The translations under genes and the position numbers were made by a program. The notes under the pieces were generated by a model that was given only the letters and a program-made list of their open reading frames with translations, was not told the DNA's origin and made no database searches. This document shows, in pieces, positions 24,554 to 33,268 of a DNA stretch of 64,000 nucleotides; the stretch's first letter is position 1; the number at the start of each line of letters is the position of its first letter. Origin of the DNA: CADCVT01 sp036389155 (GTDB lineage: Bacteria > Actinomycetota > Thermoleophilia > Solirubrobacterales > Solirubrobacteraceae); assembly GCA_036389155.1 (NCBI GenBank), contig DASVQN010000028.1, positions 1-64,000 on the forward strand, read 5' to 3'.

Positions 24554-25065
24554 CGGGGCACCGTAGGCCGATCACGTCCGCGGGTGGGATCGAACATCTG
24601 TCCATTCTTCTGATCGAGAGTGCGTCAGTGATCATGGGACACGGTCTAATCGGCGACGTCCAGGAGTTCCTCCCGCGCGCCCCGCCGTCCCAGCGCACGT
24701 CCTGGTCACCGCGGGGGCGTGTGCGCCGTCCGGGTGGATATCCCTCGCTGGTACGGCGTCCACGGGGAGCCCGTCGGCCAATGGCACCTCGAGGCGTGGC
24801 CATGCTCGAGCCCGGGAGCGACACCAGCCGGACGATCACCATGACCGCGTACAGCTCGTGCGGCAAGGGGGGAAGCATCCGGATCCAGGCGCGAAGCTGC
24901 GCGTCATGCGGTTCGCTGGCGCGGGGGCTGGACGCATGTCGTAGTCGCCGCGGCTTGCGCCGTCGCTTCGTTTTCTGGTTGAGTCGCCGTAGCTGAGGCC
25001 AGTTATAGAACTGGATCATCAATTCGAGGGCCCCTCATCGGTGAGGAGTCCAGAGGGGACTTTCA
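24554..25065. other. About 510-bp region without a convincing gene
   Basis: No frame here shows domain-like sequence; the open frames on both strands have erratic composition and overlap one another. Base composition is patchier and more AT-containing than the surroundings (for example TTCTTCTGATC, CGTTTTCTGGTTG, AGTTATAGAACT). Together with the adjacent kinase remnant it may be decayed sequence. Its right end holds the structured leader listed next. Confidence 0.5.
24999..25061 (+). promoter_or_regulatory. Three consecutive hairpins in the leader of the collagen-like gene pair
   Basis: Perfect stems are CCAGTT-ATAG-AACTGG (24999-25014), CCTCA-TCGG-TGAGG (25033-25046) and AGTCC-AGAGG-GGACT (25047-25061). 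The last stem includes the AGAGGGG ribosome site just ahead of GTG 25066, so folding could limit translation. No known riboswitch motif was recognised. The first stem may instead be an operator. Confidence 0.45.
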
Positions 25066-25650
25066 GTGCAGCGCATGACCCGCCTGCTCCGACACGCCGC
25101 GAGGAACCCGGTGCAGTACCTCGCGCTCTTCTTCGCGCTCGGTGGTACCTCGTACGCGGCGGCGACCATCTCGGGTCGTGACGTCGCCGACGGATCCCTC
25201 ACTGGCGCCGATGTCCGCGACCACTCGATCACCTCCCGCCAGCTCGCGCCCGGTGCGGTCGCGCTGGCAGCCGCCTCGCGGCGGGGGCGGCGTGGACCGC
25301 GCGGCTTCCGGGGCCGCCAGGGCCCTCCGGGGCCAATCGGACCCATCGGCCCCGTCGGACCCCCCGGCCCGGCCGGCGCGCCGGGCACCAGCGGCGTGGA
25401 GATCGTGTCCGCGGCGACCGGCAGCTCCAGCAGCGACACGCGCAGCGGGAGGGTGGACTGCCCCGCGGGGAAGAGAATCCTCGGCGGCGGCGCTGACGTC
25501 GACTCCGACAGCTCTCCCGCGCCGCACGTGTATCTGACGGACTCGATCGGCAGCCTGACGTCCTGGCAGGCCAACGCGGCCGAGGACGAGGGCGGGGTCG
25601 AGGAGAACTGGCACATCACGGTGTACGCGATCTGCGCGAACGTCGGGTGA
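25066..25650 (+). CDS. Small secreted collagen-like protein
   Basis: This 194-residue protein begins with a helix and signal-like segment (LLRHAARNPVQYLALFFALG, then GTSYAA), then repeats of the DGSLTGADVRDHSI type, an Arg-rich stretch, a Gly-X-Y collagen-like stretch (about residues 80-106, GPIGPIGPVGPPGPAGAPG) and a C-terminal beta domain with two Cys (DCPAGKRILGGGADVDSD). It is a typical exported collagen-like protein of this bacterial group; the role is unknown. Start is GTG 25066 or ATG 25075. It is coupled by a GTGA overlap to its paralogue. Confidence 0.8.
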   Translation: MQRMTRLLRHAARNPVQYLALFFALGGTSYAAATISGRDVADGSLTGADVRDHSITSRQLAPGAVALAAASRRGRRGPRGFRGRQGPPGPIGPIGPVGPPGPAGAPGTSGVEIVSAATGSSSSDTRSGRVDCPAGKRILGGGADVDSDSSPAPHVYLTDSIGSLTSWQANAAEDEGGVEENWHITVYAICANVG

Positions 25651-26261
25651 CCGCGACGATGCTCCACAACTGGACCCGCCGGCGCCTCGCCCGGCACGTC
25701 GCGCAGAACGCGATCGCCTACGCAGTCATCGCGGCCTCTCTCGGAGGAAGCGCCTACGCCGCGTCGCAGTACGACGGGCGCGACGTCGTGGACGGCACCC
25801 TGACGGGCAGCGACTTCCAGCGGCGATCGCTCGCGCGGGGCGATCTCGCCGTCTCGGCCGAGGCGGCAAAGCGTGGCCGCCGCGGCCCGCGCGGCTTCCG
25901 CGGCTTCCCCGGCTCGGCGGGTCCCGTCGGCCCGCAGGGACCCATCGGCCCAGCGGGCCAGCCGGGCGCTACCGGCGGCAGCGGGCTCGCCGGCCGGAGA
26001 CAGGTCACGGTCAGCAGCAGCACAGATCCCGCCGACTCCAAGAGCATCTCCGCACTGTGTGCGCCGGGGAAGATCGCCGTGGGCGCCGAGACGCAGACCT
26101 CGCCGTCGCACGGCATCTACATCAACCAGAGTGCGCCCGGCACGACCGGGGACCAGTCGGGATGGTTCGCTACCGCCGTCACCGACCAGGCGCTGAGCCC
26201 GGACCAGATCTGGTCGCTGCGCGTGAGCGTGATCTGCGTCACCGCGCCGCCGGCGGGCTGA
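25647..26261 (+). CDS. Small secreted collagen-like protein, paralogue of the preceding gene
   Basis: This 204-residue protein has the same layout as its neighbour: basic start, hydrophobic segment (AIAYAVIAASLGGSAYAA), GRDVVDGTLTGSDF, a short Arg-rich run (RGRRGPRGFRGFPG), a Gly-X-Y segment (about 90-112) and a C-terminal domain with two Cys (SALCAPGKIAVGAE, RVSVICV). The C-terminal domains have diverged more than the N-termini, indicating an old tandem duplication. Confidence 0.8.
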   Translation: MTATMLHNWTRRRLARHVAQNAIAYAVIAASLGGSAYAASQYDGRDVVDGTLTGSDFQRRSLARGDLAVSAEAAKRGRRGPRGFRGFPGSAGPVGPQGPIGPAGQPGATGGSGLAGRRQVTVSSSTDPADSKSISALCAPGKIAVGAETQTSPSHGIYINQSAPGTTGDQSGWFATAVTDQALSPDQIWSLRVSVICVTAPPAG

Positions 26262-26277
26262 CCGGCCGGACGCGCTC

Positions 26278-26913
26278 TTACAGACCCAGATCCCGCACGC
26301 CGAGCTCGTCGGCGCCGAGATGGTGCGCCAGCTCGTGGCGGACGGTGATCGTCACCTGCTCGCGAAGCAGGTCCGGGTCGTGCCCGAAGTCGCGGCGCAG
26401 CGTGTCGCGGAAGATGAAGATCTGGTCGGGGACGTTGTCGCGGGCGACCCCGTCGCCGCGGTACAGCCCGTAGGCCCCGTGGCGCCGGCCGGCGTCGGAG
26501 ATCATCACGCCGACGTTGCGCCGCAGCGCCTCCTGAAGGAGGTCGGGGAGCTCGTCGAGCGCCTCGCGCACGAGCTCCTCGAAGTCGTCGTCGCGGAACG
26601 GGTCGAGCTCGAGGAACTCGCCCTCCCCCGGCTCGGCCGCCAGCCCCTCGCGGGCCAGGCGCTCGGAGCGCTCGACGACGCGCTCGAAGTCCTCCTCGGA
26701 CTCCGGCTCGCGCCAGTCGGCCATGCGCAGCCCGATCGTCACGAAGATGCCGCCGATGACGGCGAATCCGGTCCCCACCACCGCGAGCGTCTCGAGCGCC
26801 TTGACGACGCTGTTGGGGCTCCACCCCTGCAGGGCGACGACGACCGTCAGCCCGACGCAGAGCGCGACCGCGGCCGCGAAGGCGATCCGGCGCAGGGCGG
26901 GAGGGCGCGCCAT
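26278..26913 (-). CDS. Membrane-anchored zincin-type metallopeptidase family protein
   Basis: This is a 211-residue protein with two N-terminal membrane helices (around 10-27 and 42-62) followed by a cytoplasmic minimal zincin domain (about 80-211). The zinc motif is HELAHHLGADE at residues 193-203, with the HExxH pair and following Gly/Asp. The same core occurs in short soluble actinobacterial proteins; here it is fused to a membrane anchor. Substrate unknown. It lies 5 bp downstream of the acyl-CoA dehydrogenase gene. Confidence 0.78.
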   Translation of the reverse strand: MARPPALRRIAFAAAVALCVGLTVVVALQGWSPNSVVKALETLAVVGTGFAVIGGIFVTIGLRMADWREPESEEDFERVVERSERLAREGLAAEPGEGEFLELDPFRDDDFEELVREALDELPDLLQEALRRNVGVMISDAGRRHGAYGLYRGDGVARDNVPDQIFIFRDTLRRDFGHDPDLLREQVTITVRHELAHHLGADELGVRDLGL

Positions 26914-26918
26914 CGCCG

Positions 26919-28064
26919 CTACCGCATCGTCCTCGAGATCACGAGCCGCTGGATCTCGTTCGTGCCCTCGTAGATCTGCGTGATCTTCGCGTCGCGCATG
27001 TAGCGCTCGACGGGGTACTCGGTCACGTAGCCGTAGCCGCCGAGGACCTGGACCGCCTCGACCGTCACGCGCATCGCGTTGTCGGACGCGAAGAGCTTGG
27101 CCATCGAGGAGTACTTGGCGAGCAGCTTGTCGCCGCGGTCGGCCAGGGCGCACGCCTTGTAGAGGAGCTCGCGCGCGGCGGCGGTCCCGGTCTCCATGTC
27201 GGCGAGCTTGAACGCGATCGCCTGGTGCTCGTTGATCGGCTTGCCGAAGGTGATGCGCTCCGCGGCGTACTGGCGCGCGTAGTCGGTCGCGCCCTGCGCG
27301 ATCCCGACCGCCTGCGCCGCCGCGCCGAGGCGCGTGCGCTCGAGCGTCCCGAGCGCGACCGCGAGCCCGCGGCCGACCTCGCCGATGACGTTCTCCTGCG
27401 GGACGCGCACGTCCTCGAACACCGGCGACCCGGTCGGCGAGCCCTTGATGCCGAGCTTGTGCTCGAGCTTGCCGACCGACAGCCCGGGCCGGTCCTTCTC
27501 GACGACGAACGCGGTGATGCGGCGGTTCGCCCGGTCGGTGGTCGCGAAGACGACGTAGAAGTCGGCGATCCCGACGTTGGTGATCCAGTTCTTCGTGCCG
27601 TTGATCACCCAGTCGTCGCCGTCCTGCACCGCCGTCGTGCGCATCGACCCCGGGTCGGAGCCGGCCTCGGGCTCGCTGAGCGCGAACGCCGGCGAAAGGT
27701 CCCCTGTCGCGCACCTCGGCAGGAACCGCTGCTTCTGCTCCTCCGTGCCGAAGAGCTGCAGCGGCAGGGTGCCGAGCTCCTGCACCATGAGGATCAGCGC
27801 GCTCGACGCGCACACGCGCGCGATCTCCTCCACGGCCATCTGCAGCATCAGCGTGCCGGTGCCGGTGCCGCCATAGGCCTCCTCGAACGGAAGGGCGAGG
27901 ATGTCGTTCTCCGCGAGCAGCCGGCGGACGTCCCACGGGTACTCGGCCTTCGCGTCGATCTCCGCCGCGCGCGGCGCGATGCGCTCCTGCGCGATCTGCC
28001 GAATCGTGTCCCGGAAGTCGAGGAACTCCTGGGGCACGCTGTACACGTCGGTCACCGTCTGCAT
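26919..28064 (-). CDS. Acyl-CoA dehydrogenase
   Basis: This is a 381-residue FAD enzyme introducing the alpha-beta double bond in acyl-CoA. Motifs include FALSEPEAGSDPGSMRTTA, WVINGTKNWITNVGIADFYV, the flavin-binding AERITFGKPINEHQAI and VQVLGGYGYVTEYPVERYMR. The catalytic Glu is Glu366 in IYEGTNEIQR. It is likely a short- or branched-chain family member. Confidence 0.93.
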   Translation of the reverse strand: MQTVTDVYSVPQEFLDFRDTIRQIAQERIAPRAAEIDAKAEYPWDVRRLLAENDILALPFEEAYGGTGTGTLMLQMAVEEIARVCASSALILMVQELGTLPLQLFGTEEQKQRFLPRCATGDLSPAFALSEPEAGSDPGSMRTTAVQDGDDWVINGTKNWITNVGIADFYVVFATTDRANRRITAFVVEKDRPGLSVGKLEHKLGIKGSPTGSPVFEDVRVPQENVIGEVGRGLAVALGTLERTRLGAAAQAVGIAQGATDYARQYAAERITFGKPINEHQAIAFKLADMETGTAAARELLYKACALADRGDKLLAKYSSMAKLFASDNAMRVTVEAVQVLGGYGYVTEYPVERYMRDAKITQIYEGTNEIQRLVISRTMR

Positions 28065-28117
28065 CGAGACGATGGTACGGCGGTGCGACGGCGCGCCGGA
28101 GGGGTAGGGTCACGCGC

Positions 28118-28990
28118 GTGGCCACCGGCTCCTCGGTCCTGCCCTTCGCGCGGCGTCGCGATCCACGGGTCGAGGTGCGCCCTGCGCAGCCGGGGGAGCC
28201 CGTCGCCCGCACGCTCGACGAGGCCGGCTTCGGCCCCCACGTCGCGCGGCTGCTCGGGTACCCCCGCGACGCGCCGTCGGGCGAGATCCTCGTCGCCGCG
28301 ACGGGCCGCGGCCGGCTGGTCGGCGGCGCGTGCACCGCGTCCTTCGGGGAGACGGGATGGATCGGCGCGCTCGGGGTCCTGCCGCGCGCGCGGCGGCGCG
28401 GAGTCGGCGACCTGCTCACGCGCGCGTGCGTGGACTGGCTGACCGAGCGCGGCGCACGCACGTCGCTGCTGTACGCGACGGAGATGGGGCGGCGCGTGTA
28501 CGAGCGCGCCGGGTTCGTCGCCGAGGCGCCGGCGCGAGCCTGGCGCGGGACGCCGCCCGGCCCGACCTTCGGCCCGTCCGGCGCGGCGCGCCGCCTGCGC
28601 CCCTCGGACCGAGAGGCCATCCTCGCCCTCGACCGCGCCGCCTCCGGCGAGGACCGCTCCGCCGTACTCGACCAGCTGCCGGCGCTGCTCGGCCTCGCGC
28701 TCGAGCGCGACGACGGCACGCTCGCCGCGTTCGCGCTCAACACGCCGTGGGGCGCGGGCCCGGCGGTCGTCGCCGCCGACCACGACGCGGGGATCGCGAT
28801 GCTGCGCGCGCTCGTGATGGAGCCCCAGCCGCTGACGCTCACCGTCCCCGACGACAACATCGGCGTCGCGACGGTGCTGCGCGAGTGGGGCTTTCAGTGC
28901 GTCAACACCGCGCTTCGCATGCGCCACGGCCCGCCGGTCGGTCATGATCCGTCGAAGATGTTCGGGCTGTTCAACCTGTTCTTCGGATGA
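28118..28990 (+). CDS. GNAT-family N-acetyltransferase with C-terminal YitH-like domain
   Basis: This is a 290-residue protein. The GNAT core spans about 45-150, with the acetyl-CoA loop LGVLPRARRRGVGDLLTRAC and the ARTSLLYATEMGRRVYERAGF strand-helix. A second domain, about 160-275, resembles the acetyltransferase-18 type tail (DREAILALDRAASGEDRSAV). The substrate is unknown. GTG start; the stop overlaps the ATG of the amine oxidase gene by 4 bp. Confidence 0.85.
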   Translation: MATGSSVLPFARRRDPRVEVRPAQPGEPVARTLDEAGFGPHVARLLGYPRDAPSGEILVAATGRGRLVGGACTASFGETGWIGALGVLPRARRRGVGDLLTRACVDWLTERGARTSLLYATEMGRRVYERAGFVAEAPARAWRGTPPGPTFGPSGAARRLRPSDREAILALDRAASGEDRSAVLDQLPALLGLALERDDGTLAAFALNTPWGAGPAVVAADHDAGIAMLRALVMEPQPLTLTVPDDNIGVATVLREWGFQCVNTALRMRHGPPVGHDPSKMFGLFNLFFG

Positions 28991-30351
28991 GCGACACCGA
29001 CGTCGTCGTCGTCGGGGCGGGACTGGCCGGGCTTGCGGCGGCGCGCGCGATCGTCGCCGCGGGGCGCGACGTCGTCGTGCTCGAGGCCCGCGACCGCGTC
29101 GGCGGGCGGACGCTCAACGAGCCGCTCGGCATCGACGGCAAGGTGGTCGAGGTCGGCGGGCAGTGGGTCGGCCCGACGCAGTTCCGGCTGCTGGAGCTCG
29201 CGCGCGAGCTGGGCGTCGAGACGTTCCCCTCGCACACCGAGGGCACCTCGAGCATCGAGTGGCGCGGCGAGATCAAGCGCTACAAGGGGCTGATCCCGCG
29301 GCTCAACCCGGCGATCCTCGTCGACTACGAGCAGGCCCGCCGGCGGCTGGACCGCCTGGCGCGCTCCGTCCCCCTCGAGGCGCCGTGGACGGCGCCGAAC
29401 GCCCGCGAGCTCGACGCGCAGACCTTCCACACGTGGCTGCGGCGCAACGCGCGCACCGCGGGCGGCCGGGTGTTCTTCGAGCTCATCTGCGAGGCGGTGT
29501 GGGCGGCCGAGCCCGCCGACGTCTCGCTGCTGCACGTCCTCTTCTACATCCACTCCGCCGGTGGATGGGAGGACCTGATCGGGACCGAGGGCGGTGCGCA
29601 GGAGGCGCGCTTCGTCGGCGGCTCGCAGCTCCTCTCGCTGCGGATGGCCGAGCGGCTCGGCGACCGCGTCCAGCTGTCGACGCCCGTGCGGAGGATCGCC
29701 TACGACGACGACGGCGTGACGGTCGGCGACGTGCGCGCCAAGCGCGTCGTCGTCGCGCTGCCGCCGACGCTCACCGCGCGCATCGACTACGACCCGATCC
29801 TCCCCGGCCACCGCGACCAGCTCGTCCAGCGGATGCCGCAGGGGACGGTGTGGAAGTGCATGGCCGTCTACGACGAGCCGTTCTGGCGGCGCCAGGGCTG
29901 GAGCGGCTTCGGGACGAGCGACACCGGCCCCGTCCGCCTGACCTACGACAACTCGCCGCCCGATGGGTCGCCCGGTGTGCTGCTCGGGTTCCTCGAGGGC
30001 GACTTTGCGCGCCGGGCGGGGCTGATGCCCGAGGCCGAGCGCCGGACCGCCGTGCTCGACGTCTTCGGGCGGCTGTTCGGCGAGCGCGCCCGCGCGCCGG
30101 AGCGCTACATCGAGAAGTCGTGGGCCGAGGAGGAGTGGACCCGCGGCTGCTACGGGTGCTACATGACGCCCGGCGGCTGGACGTCCTTCGGCGAGGCGCT
30201 GCGCGCCCCCATCGGCCCGATCCACTGGGCCGGCGCCGAGACGGCGACGATCTGGAACGGGTACATGGACGGCGCGGTGCGCTCGGGCGAGCGGGCCGCG
30301 GCCGAGGCGCTGCGCGCGCTCGAGGACGTGCCGGCCCGCGTCACCGCGTAG
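28987..30351 (+). CDS. Flavin monoamine oxidase
   Basis: This is a 454-residue cytoplasmic FAD enzyme: DVVVVGAGLAGLAAARAI, EARDRVGGRTLN, GGQWVGPTQ near the N-terminus, and the C-terminal HWAGAETATIWNGYMDGAV. The segment TRGCYGCYMTPGG aligns with the monoamine-oxidase motif that holds a covalent flavin Cys, so 8-alpha-S-cysteinyl FAD is possible. It lies in a tightly coupled run with the GNAT gene before and the dehydrogenase gene after, suggesting one amine- or amino-acid-processing pathway. Confidence 0.9.
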   Translation: MSDTDVVVVGAGLAGLAAARAIVAAGRDVVVLEARDRVGGRTLNEPLGIDGKVVEVGGQWVGPTQFRLLELARELGVETFPSHTEGTSSIEWRGEIKRYKGLIPRLNPAILVDYEQARRRLDRLARSVPLEAPWTAPNARELDAQTFHTWLRRNARTAGGRVFFELICEAVWAAEPADVSLLHVLFYIHSAGGWEDLIGTEGGAQEARFVGGSQLLSLRMAERLGDRVQLSTPVRRIAYDDDGVTVGDVRAKRVVVALPPTLTARIDYDPILPGHRDQLVQRMPQGTVWKCMAVYDEPFWRRQGWSGFGTSDTGPVRLTYDNSPPDGSPGVLLGFLEGDFARRAGLMPEAERRTAVLDVFGRLFGERARAPERYIEKSWAEEEWTRGCYGCYMTPGGWTSFGEALRAPIGPIHWAGAETATIWNGYMDGAVRSGERAAAEALRALEDVPARVTA

Positions 30352-31226
30352 TGCGCGTCCTGCTCCACGAGCACATCGATCCGGCGCTCCTCGGCGAGCT
30401 GCCCGACAAGGTCGAGCTGCTGCCCGCGGGGCGCTTCGCGGAGGCCGAGGTGATGGTCGACCCGCGCGACGACCTGCTCCCCCGCCTCGCCGACGCGCCC
30501 GGCCTGCACACCGTGCTCGTCACGTCGGCGGGAACGGACTGGATCGAGCCGCGCCTGCCCAAGGGCGTCACCCTCGCCAACGCGCGCGGCGCGCGGGACG
30601 CCGCGGTCGCCGAGTGGGTCGTCGCCGCGGTCCTGGCGATGGAGAAGCGGCTGTTCGAGCAGGACCGCCTACGGCGCTGGTCGGACCGCTTCAGGCTGCC
30701 CGACGTCGAGGGACGGACCGCGCTGATCCTCGGCCACGGCTCGATCGGCGAGGCGGTCGCGGCGCGGCTCGTGCCGTTCGGCGTCGACATCGTGCGCGTG
30801 GCGTCGCGCGCCCGCGACGGCGTGCACGGCGTCGACGAGCTGGCCGAGCTGCTGCCGCGCGCGGACGTGCTGATCGTGCTCGTGCCGCTCACCGGCGCGA
30901 CGCGCGGCCTGATCGACGCGCGCGCGCTCGCGCTGCTGCCCGACGGCGCGCTCGTCGTGAACGCGGGCCGCGGCGCGGTGCTCGACACCGACGCGCTCGT
31001 CGCCGAGCTGAAGGCCAAGCGCCTGCGCGCGGCGCTCGATGTCGTCGAGCCCGAGCCCCTGCCCGACGATCACCCGCTGTGGAGGGCGAAGAACGCCCTC
31101 CTCAGCCCGCACGTCGCCGGCGACTCCGCGCGCGCGGACGAGGCCGCCGTCCGGCTGATGGGCGAGCAGCTGCGCCGGCTGGCGTGGAACGCGCCGCTGC
31201 TCAACGTCGTCGAGCGCGGCGGCTGA
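30351..31226 (+). CDS. D-isomer-specific 2-hydroxyacid dehydrogenase
   Basis: This 291-residue protein has the NAD-binding motif ILGHGSIGEAVAARLVPFG, the catalytic Arg region NAGRGAVLDTDALV, and the DVVEPEPLPDDHPLW stretch followed by SPHVAGDS with the catalytic His. It would interconvert 2-keto and D-2-hydroxy acids. The GTG start overlaps the previous stop (TAGTG). The last 26 bp overlap the convergent membrane protein gene. Confidence 0.88.
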   Translation: MRVLLHEHIDPALLGELPDKVELLPAGRFAEAEVMVDPRDDLLPRLADAPGLHTVLVTSAGTDWIEPRLPKGVTLANARGARDAAVAEWVVAAVLAMEKRLFEQDRLRRWSDRFRLPDVEGRTALILGHGSIGEAVAARLVPFGVDIVRVASRARDGVHGVDELAELLPRADVLIVLVPLTGATRGLIDARALALLPDGALVVNAGRGAVLDTDALVAELKAKRLRAALDVVEPEPLPDDHPLWRAKNALLSPHVAGDSARADEAAVRLMGEQLRRLAWNAPLLNVVERGG

Positions 31227-31698
31227 GCCACACCACGAACCCGACCAGGACGAAGACCTGGACGGGCGTGAGCAGGACGAACTTGATCGACGCGAAGATC
31301 CCGCCGAGCAGCGGCCACGGCTGGTCGCCGTCCTGGCCGATGGTCATCAGCAGGTTCGCGTTCTCGATCGCGTCCGAGATCGCGGCGGCGATCGGCAGCG
31401 GCACGAGGAACGCCCAGCGCCGCCAGCCGAGCGCGTCGACGAGCGCGCGGGCGGCGAGCGAGAAGAACGCGCCGTACGCGATCAGGAAGCCGTAGTCGAG
31501 CCAGAGCGAGAGCTTCGCGTCGTCGCGCCCGCCGGGTCCCCACTTCCCCAGCGTCTCGCGCGCGTGGTCGGACGTGAACTCGACCTCGAACGGCACGATG
31601 CCGGGCCCGCCGGTGTCCTTCAGCTTGCCGTCGATGACGCCCAGCGCGACGAAGAAGCCGAGGGCGAGGAGGCCGGTGACCCAGAGACGCGTCCGCAT
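31201..31698 (-). CDS. Small integral membrane protein
   Basis: This is a 165-residue protein with an N-terminal membrane helix (LWVTGLLALGFFVALGVIDG), a polar extracellular loop, and about three further helices (YGFLIAYGAFFSLAARALV, WAFLVPLPIAAAISDAIEN, FVLLTPVQVFVLVGFVVWL). The family is not recognised. It converges on the dehydrogenase gene with overlap. Confidence 0.65.
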   Translation of the reverse strand: MRTRLWVTGLLALGFFVALGVIDGKLKDTGGPGIVPFEVEFTSDHARETLGKWGPGGRDDAKLSLWLDYGFLIAYGAFFSLAARALVDALGWRRWAFLVPLPIAAAISDAIENANLLMTIGQDGDQPWPLLGGIFASIKFVLLTPVQVFVLVGFVVWLSRRARRR

Positions 31699-31719
31699 GC
31701 AGGTATCGTCGCCGCTCCC

Positions 31720-32898
31720 GTGGACGACTACGCGCGACTTCGTCACGCAACGGCGCACCTCGACGCGCCGTTCGCGCTCGTCGACCTCGACGCGTTCGAC
31801 GCGAACGCCGCGGACCTCGTGCGCCGCGCGGGCGGCAAGCCGATCCGCGTGGCGAGCAAGTCGGTGCGCTGCCGCTCGCTGCTCGAGGACGTCCTCGGGC
31901 GCTCCGGCTTCTCCGGCGTCATGGCGTTCACGCTGCGCGAGGCGCTGTGGCTGCGCTCGCACGGGCTGCGCGACCTGCTCGTCGCCTACCCGACGACCGA
32001 CCGCGCGGCGCTGCGCGAGCTCGCGCAGGCGCCGGAGGAGATCGCGCTCATGGTCGACGACCCGGCGCAGCTCGACCTGATCGACGCCGCCGTCCCCCCG
32101 GACGGCCCGCCGATCCGGCTGTGCCTGGAGCTCGACACGTCGTGGCGCGCGCTCGGCGGCCGCGTTCGCGTCGGCGCGCGCCGCTCGCCGCTGCACACAC
32201 CCGAGCAGGCCGCGTCGTTCGCGCGGCACGTCGCGGCGCGGCCGCGGTTCGCCCTCGTCGGCGTCATGGCCTACGAGGCGCAGATCGCCGGGGTCGGCGA
32301 CGCGCCGCCGGGCAAGCCGATGATGGGCCGCGCGATCCGGACCATGCAGCGGCTCTCCGGCCGCGAGCTCGCCAAGCGCCGCGCACGGGCGGTGAAGGCC
32401 GTGCGGGACGTCGCGCCGCTGGAGTTCGTCAACGGCGGCGGCACGGGGAGCGTCGAGCGCACGGCGCGCGAGCCGGCGGTCACCGAGGTCGCGGCGGGCT
32501 CGGGCCTCTACGCCCCGTCGCTGTTCTCCGCCTACACGAGCTTCGCGCCGCGCCCGGCCGCGCTGTTCGCGCTGCCCGTCGTGCGCCGCCCGGGCCCGGG
32601 CGTGGCGACCGCGCTCGGCGGCGGCTACATCGCCAGCGGCGCCGCCGGGCCGGAGAAGTTGCCGCTCCCCCACCTGCCCGAGGGCCTCGCGCTCGACCCG
32701 CAGGAGGGCGCCGGCGAGGTCCAGACCCCGCTGCTCGGCAGCGCGGCCGACGGGCTGCGCGTCGGGGACGTCGTCTTCCTGCGCCACGCGAAGGCGGGCG
32801 AGCTGTGCGAGCGCTTCGACGAGCTGCACCTGGTGCGCGGCGACCGCGTCGTCGGGACCGTCCCGACCTATCGCGGCGAGCAACAGACGTTTCTGTAG
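31720..32898 (+). CDS. Alanine-racemase-fold amino acid deaminase/aldolase
   Basis: This is a 392-residue PLP-dependent TIM-barrel enzyme of the D-threonine aldolase/D-serine dehydratase group. The PLP lysine is probably in PIRVASKSVRCRSLLED. Further family motifs are AFTLREALWLRSHG, CLELDTSWRAL, LEFVNGGGTGSVERTA (phosphate loop) and AAGSGLYAPSLFSAY. Start GTG 31720 (VDDYARLRHAT) is 21 bp from the divergent membrane protein start. Confidence 0.82.
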   Translation: MDDYARLRHATAHLDAPFALVDLDAFDANAADLVRRAGGKPIRVASKSVRCRSLLEDVLGRSGFSGVMAFTLREALWLRSHGLRDLLVAYPTTDRAALRELAQAPEEIALMVDDPAQLDLIDAAVPPDGPPIRLCLELDTSWRALGGRVRVGARRSPLHTPEQAASFARHVAARPRFALVGVMAYEAQIAGVGDAPPGKPMMGRAIRTMQRLSGRELAKRRARAVKAVRDVAPLEFVNGGGTGSVERTAREPAVTEVAAGSGLYAPSLFSAYTSFAPRPAALFALPVVRRPGPGVATALGGGYIASGAAGPEKLPLPHLPEGLALDPQEGAGEVQTPLLGSAADGLRVGDVVFLRHAKAGELCERFDELHLVRGDRVVGTVPTYRGEQQTFL

Positions 32899-32953
32899 CG
32901 CACGCTCGCCAAAGCTGTGGCATCCTGCACAAGCCGCGTCACAAACCTGGTCA

Positions 32954-33268
32954 ATGCTCACCATCCCGCTTCTCGCCTCCGCGCTGTTCCTCTCGACCTG
33001 GCTGATCGTGCGCGTGCACGTGCGGCGCCGCGCCGAGGCCGGCCGGTGGCGGGTCGTGACGCGGACGCTCGACGACGGCTCGCGGCGGGTCATGCTCGCG
33101 GGGCCGGACGGCGGCGAGCGCGTGATCCGCGAGCTGCCGGCTACGCTCGACGGCCAGGCGCTGGAGGCCGAGCTGCGCGAGGCGCGGTCGAGCGCGTTCG
33201 GCGAGGCGCTGCGCCTCAACGACCCCCGGCCGGCGCGCCCAGCACCCGCCGGACGTACGCGTTCGTGA
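32954..33268 (+). CDS. Small single-pass membrane protein
   Basis: This is a 104-residue protein with an N-terminal helix (LTIPLLASALFLSTWLIVRV) and a basic, charged cytoplasmic tail (RWRVVTRTLDDGSRRVMLAG). Its last 53 bp overlap the convergent oxidase gene. There is no recognised family. Confidence 0.5.
   Translation: MLTIPLLASALFLSTWLIVRVHVRRRAEAGRWRVVTRTLDDGSRRVMLAGPDGGERVIRELPATLDGQALEAELREARSSAFGEALRLNDPRPARPAPAGRTRS

Noticed and set aside
24546..25022. Minus-strand frame of 158 codons in the unassigned gap
   Set aside because: Composition is erratic, with no domain, hydrophobic pattern or ribosome site; listed only as unassigned sequence.
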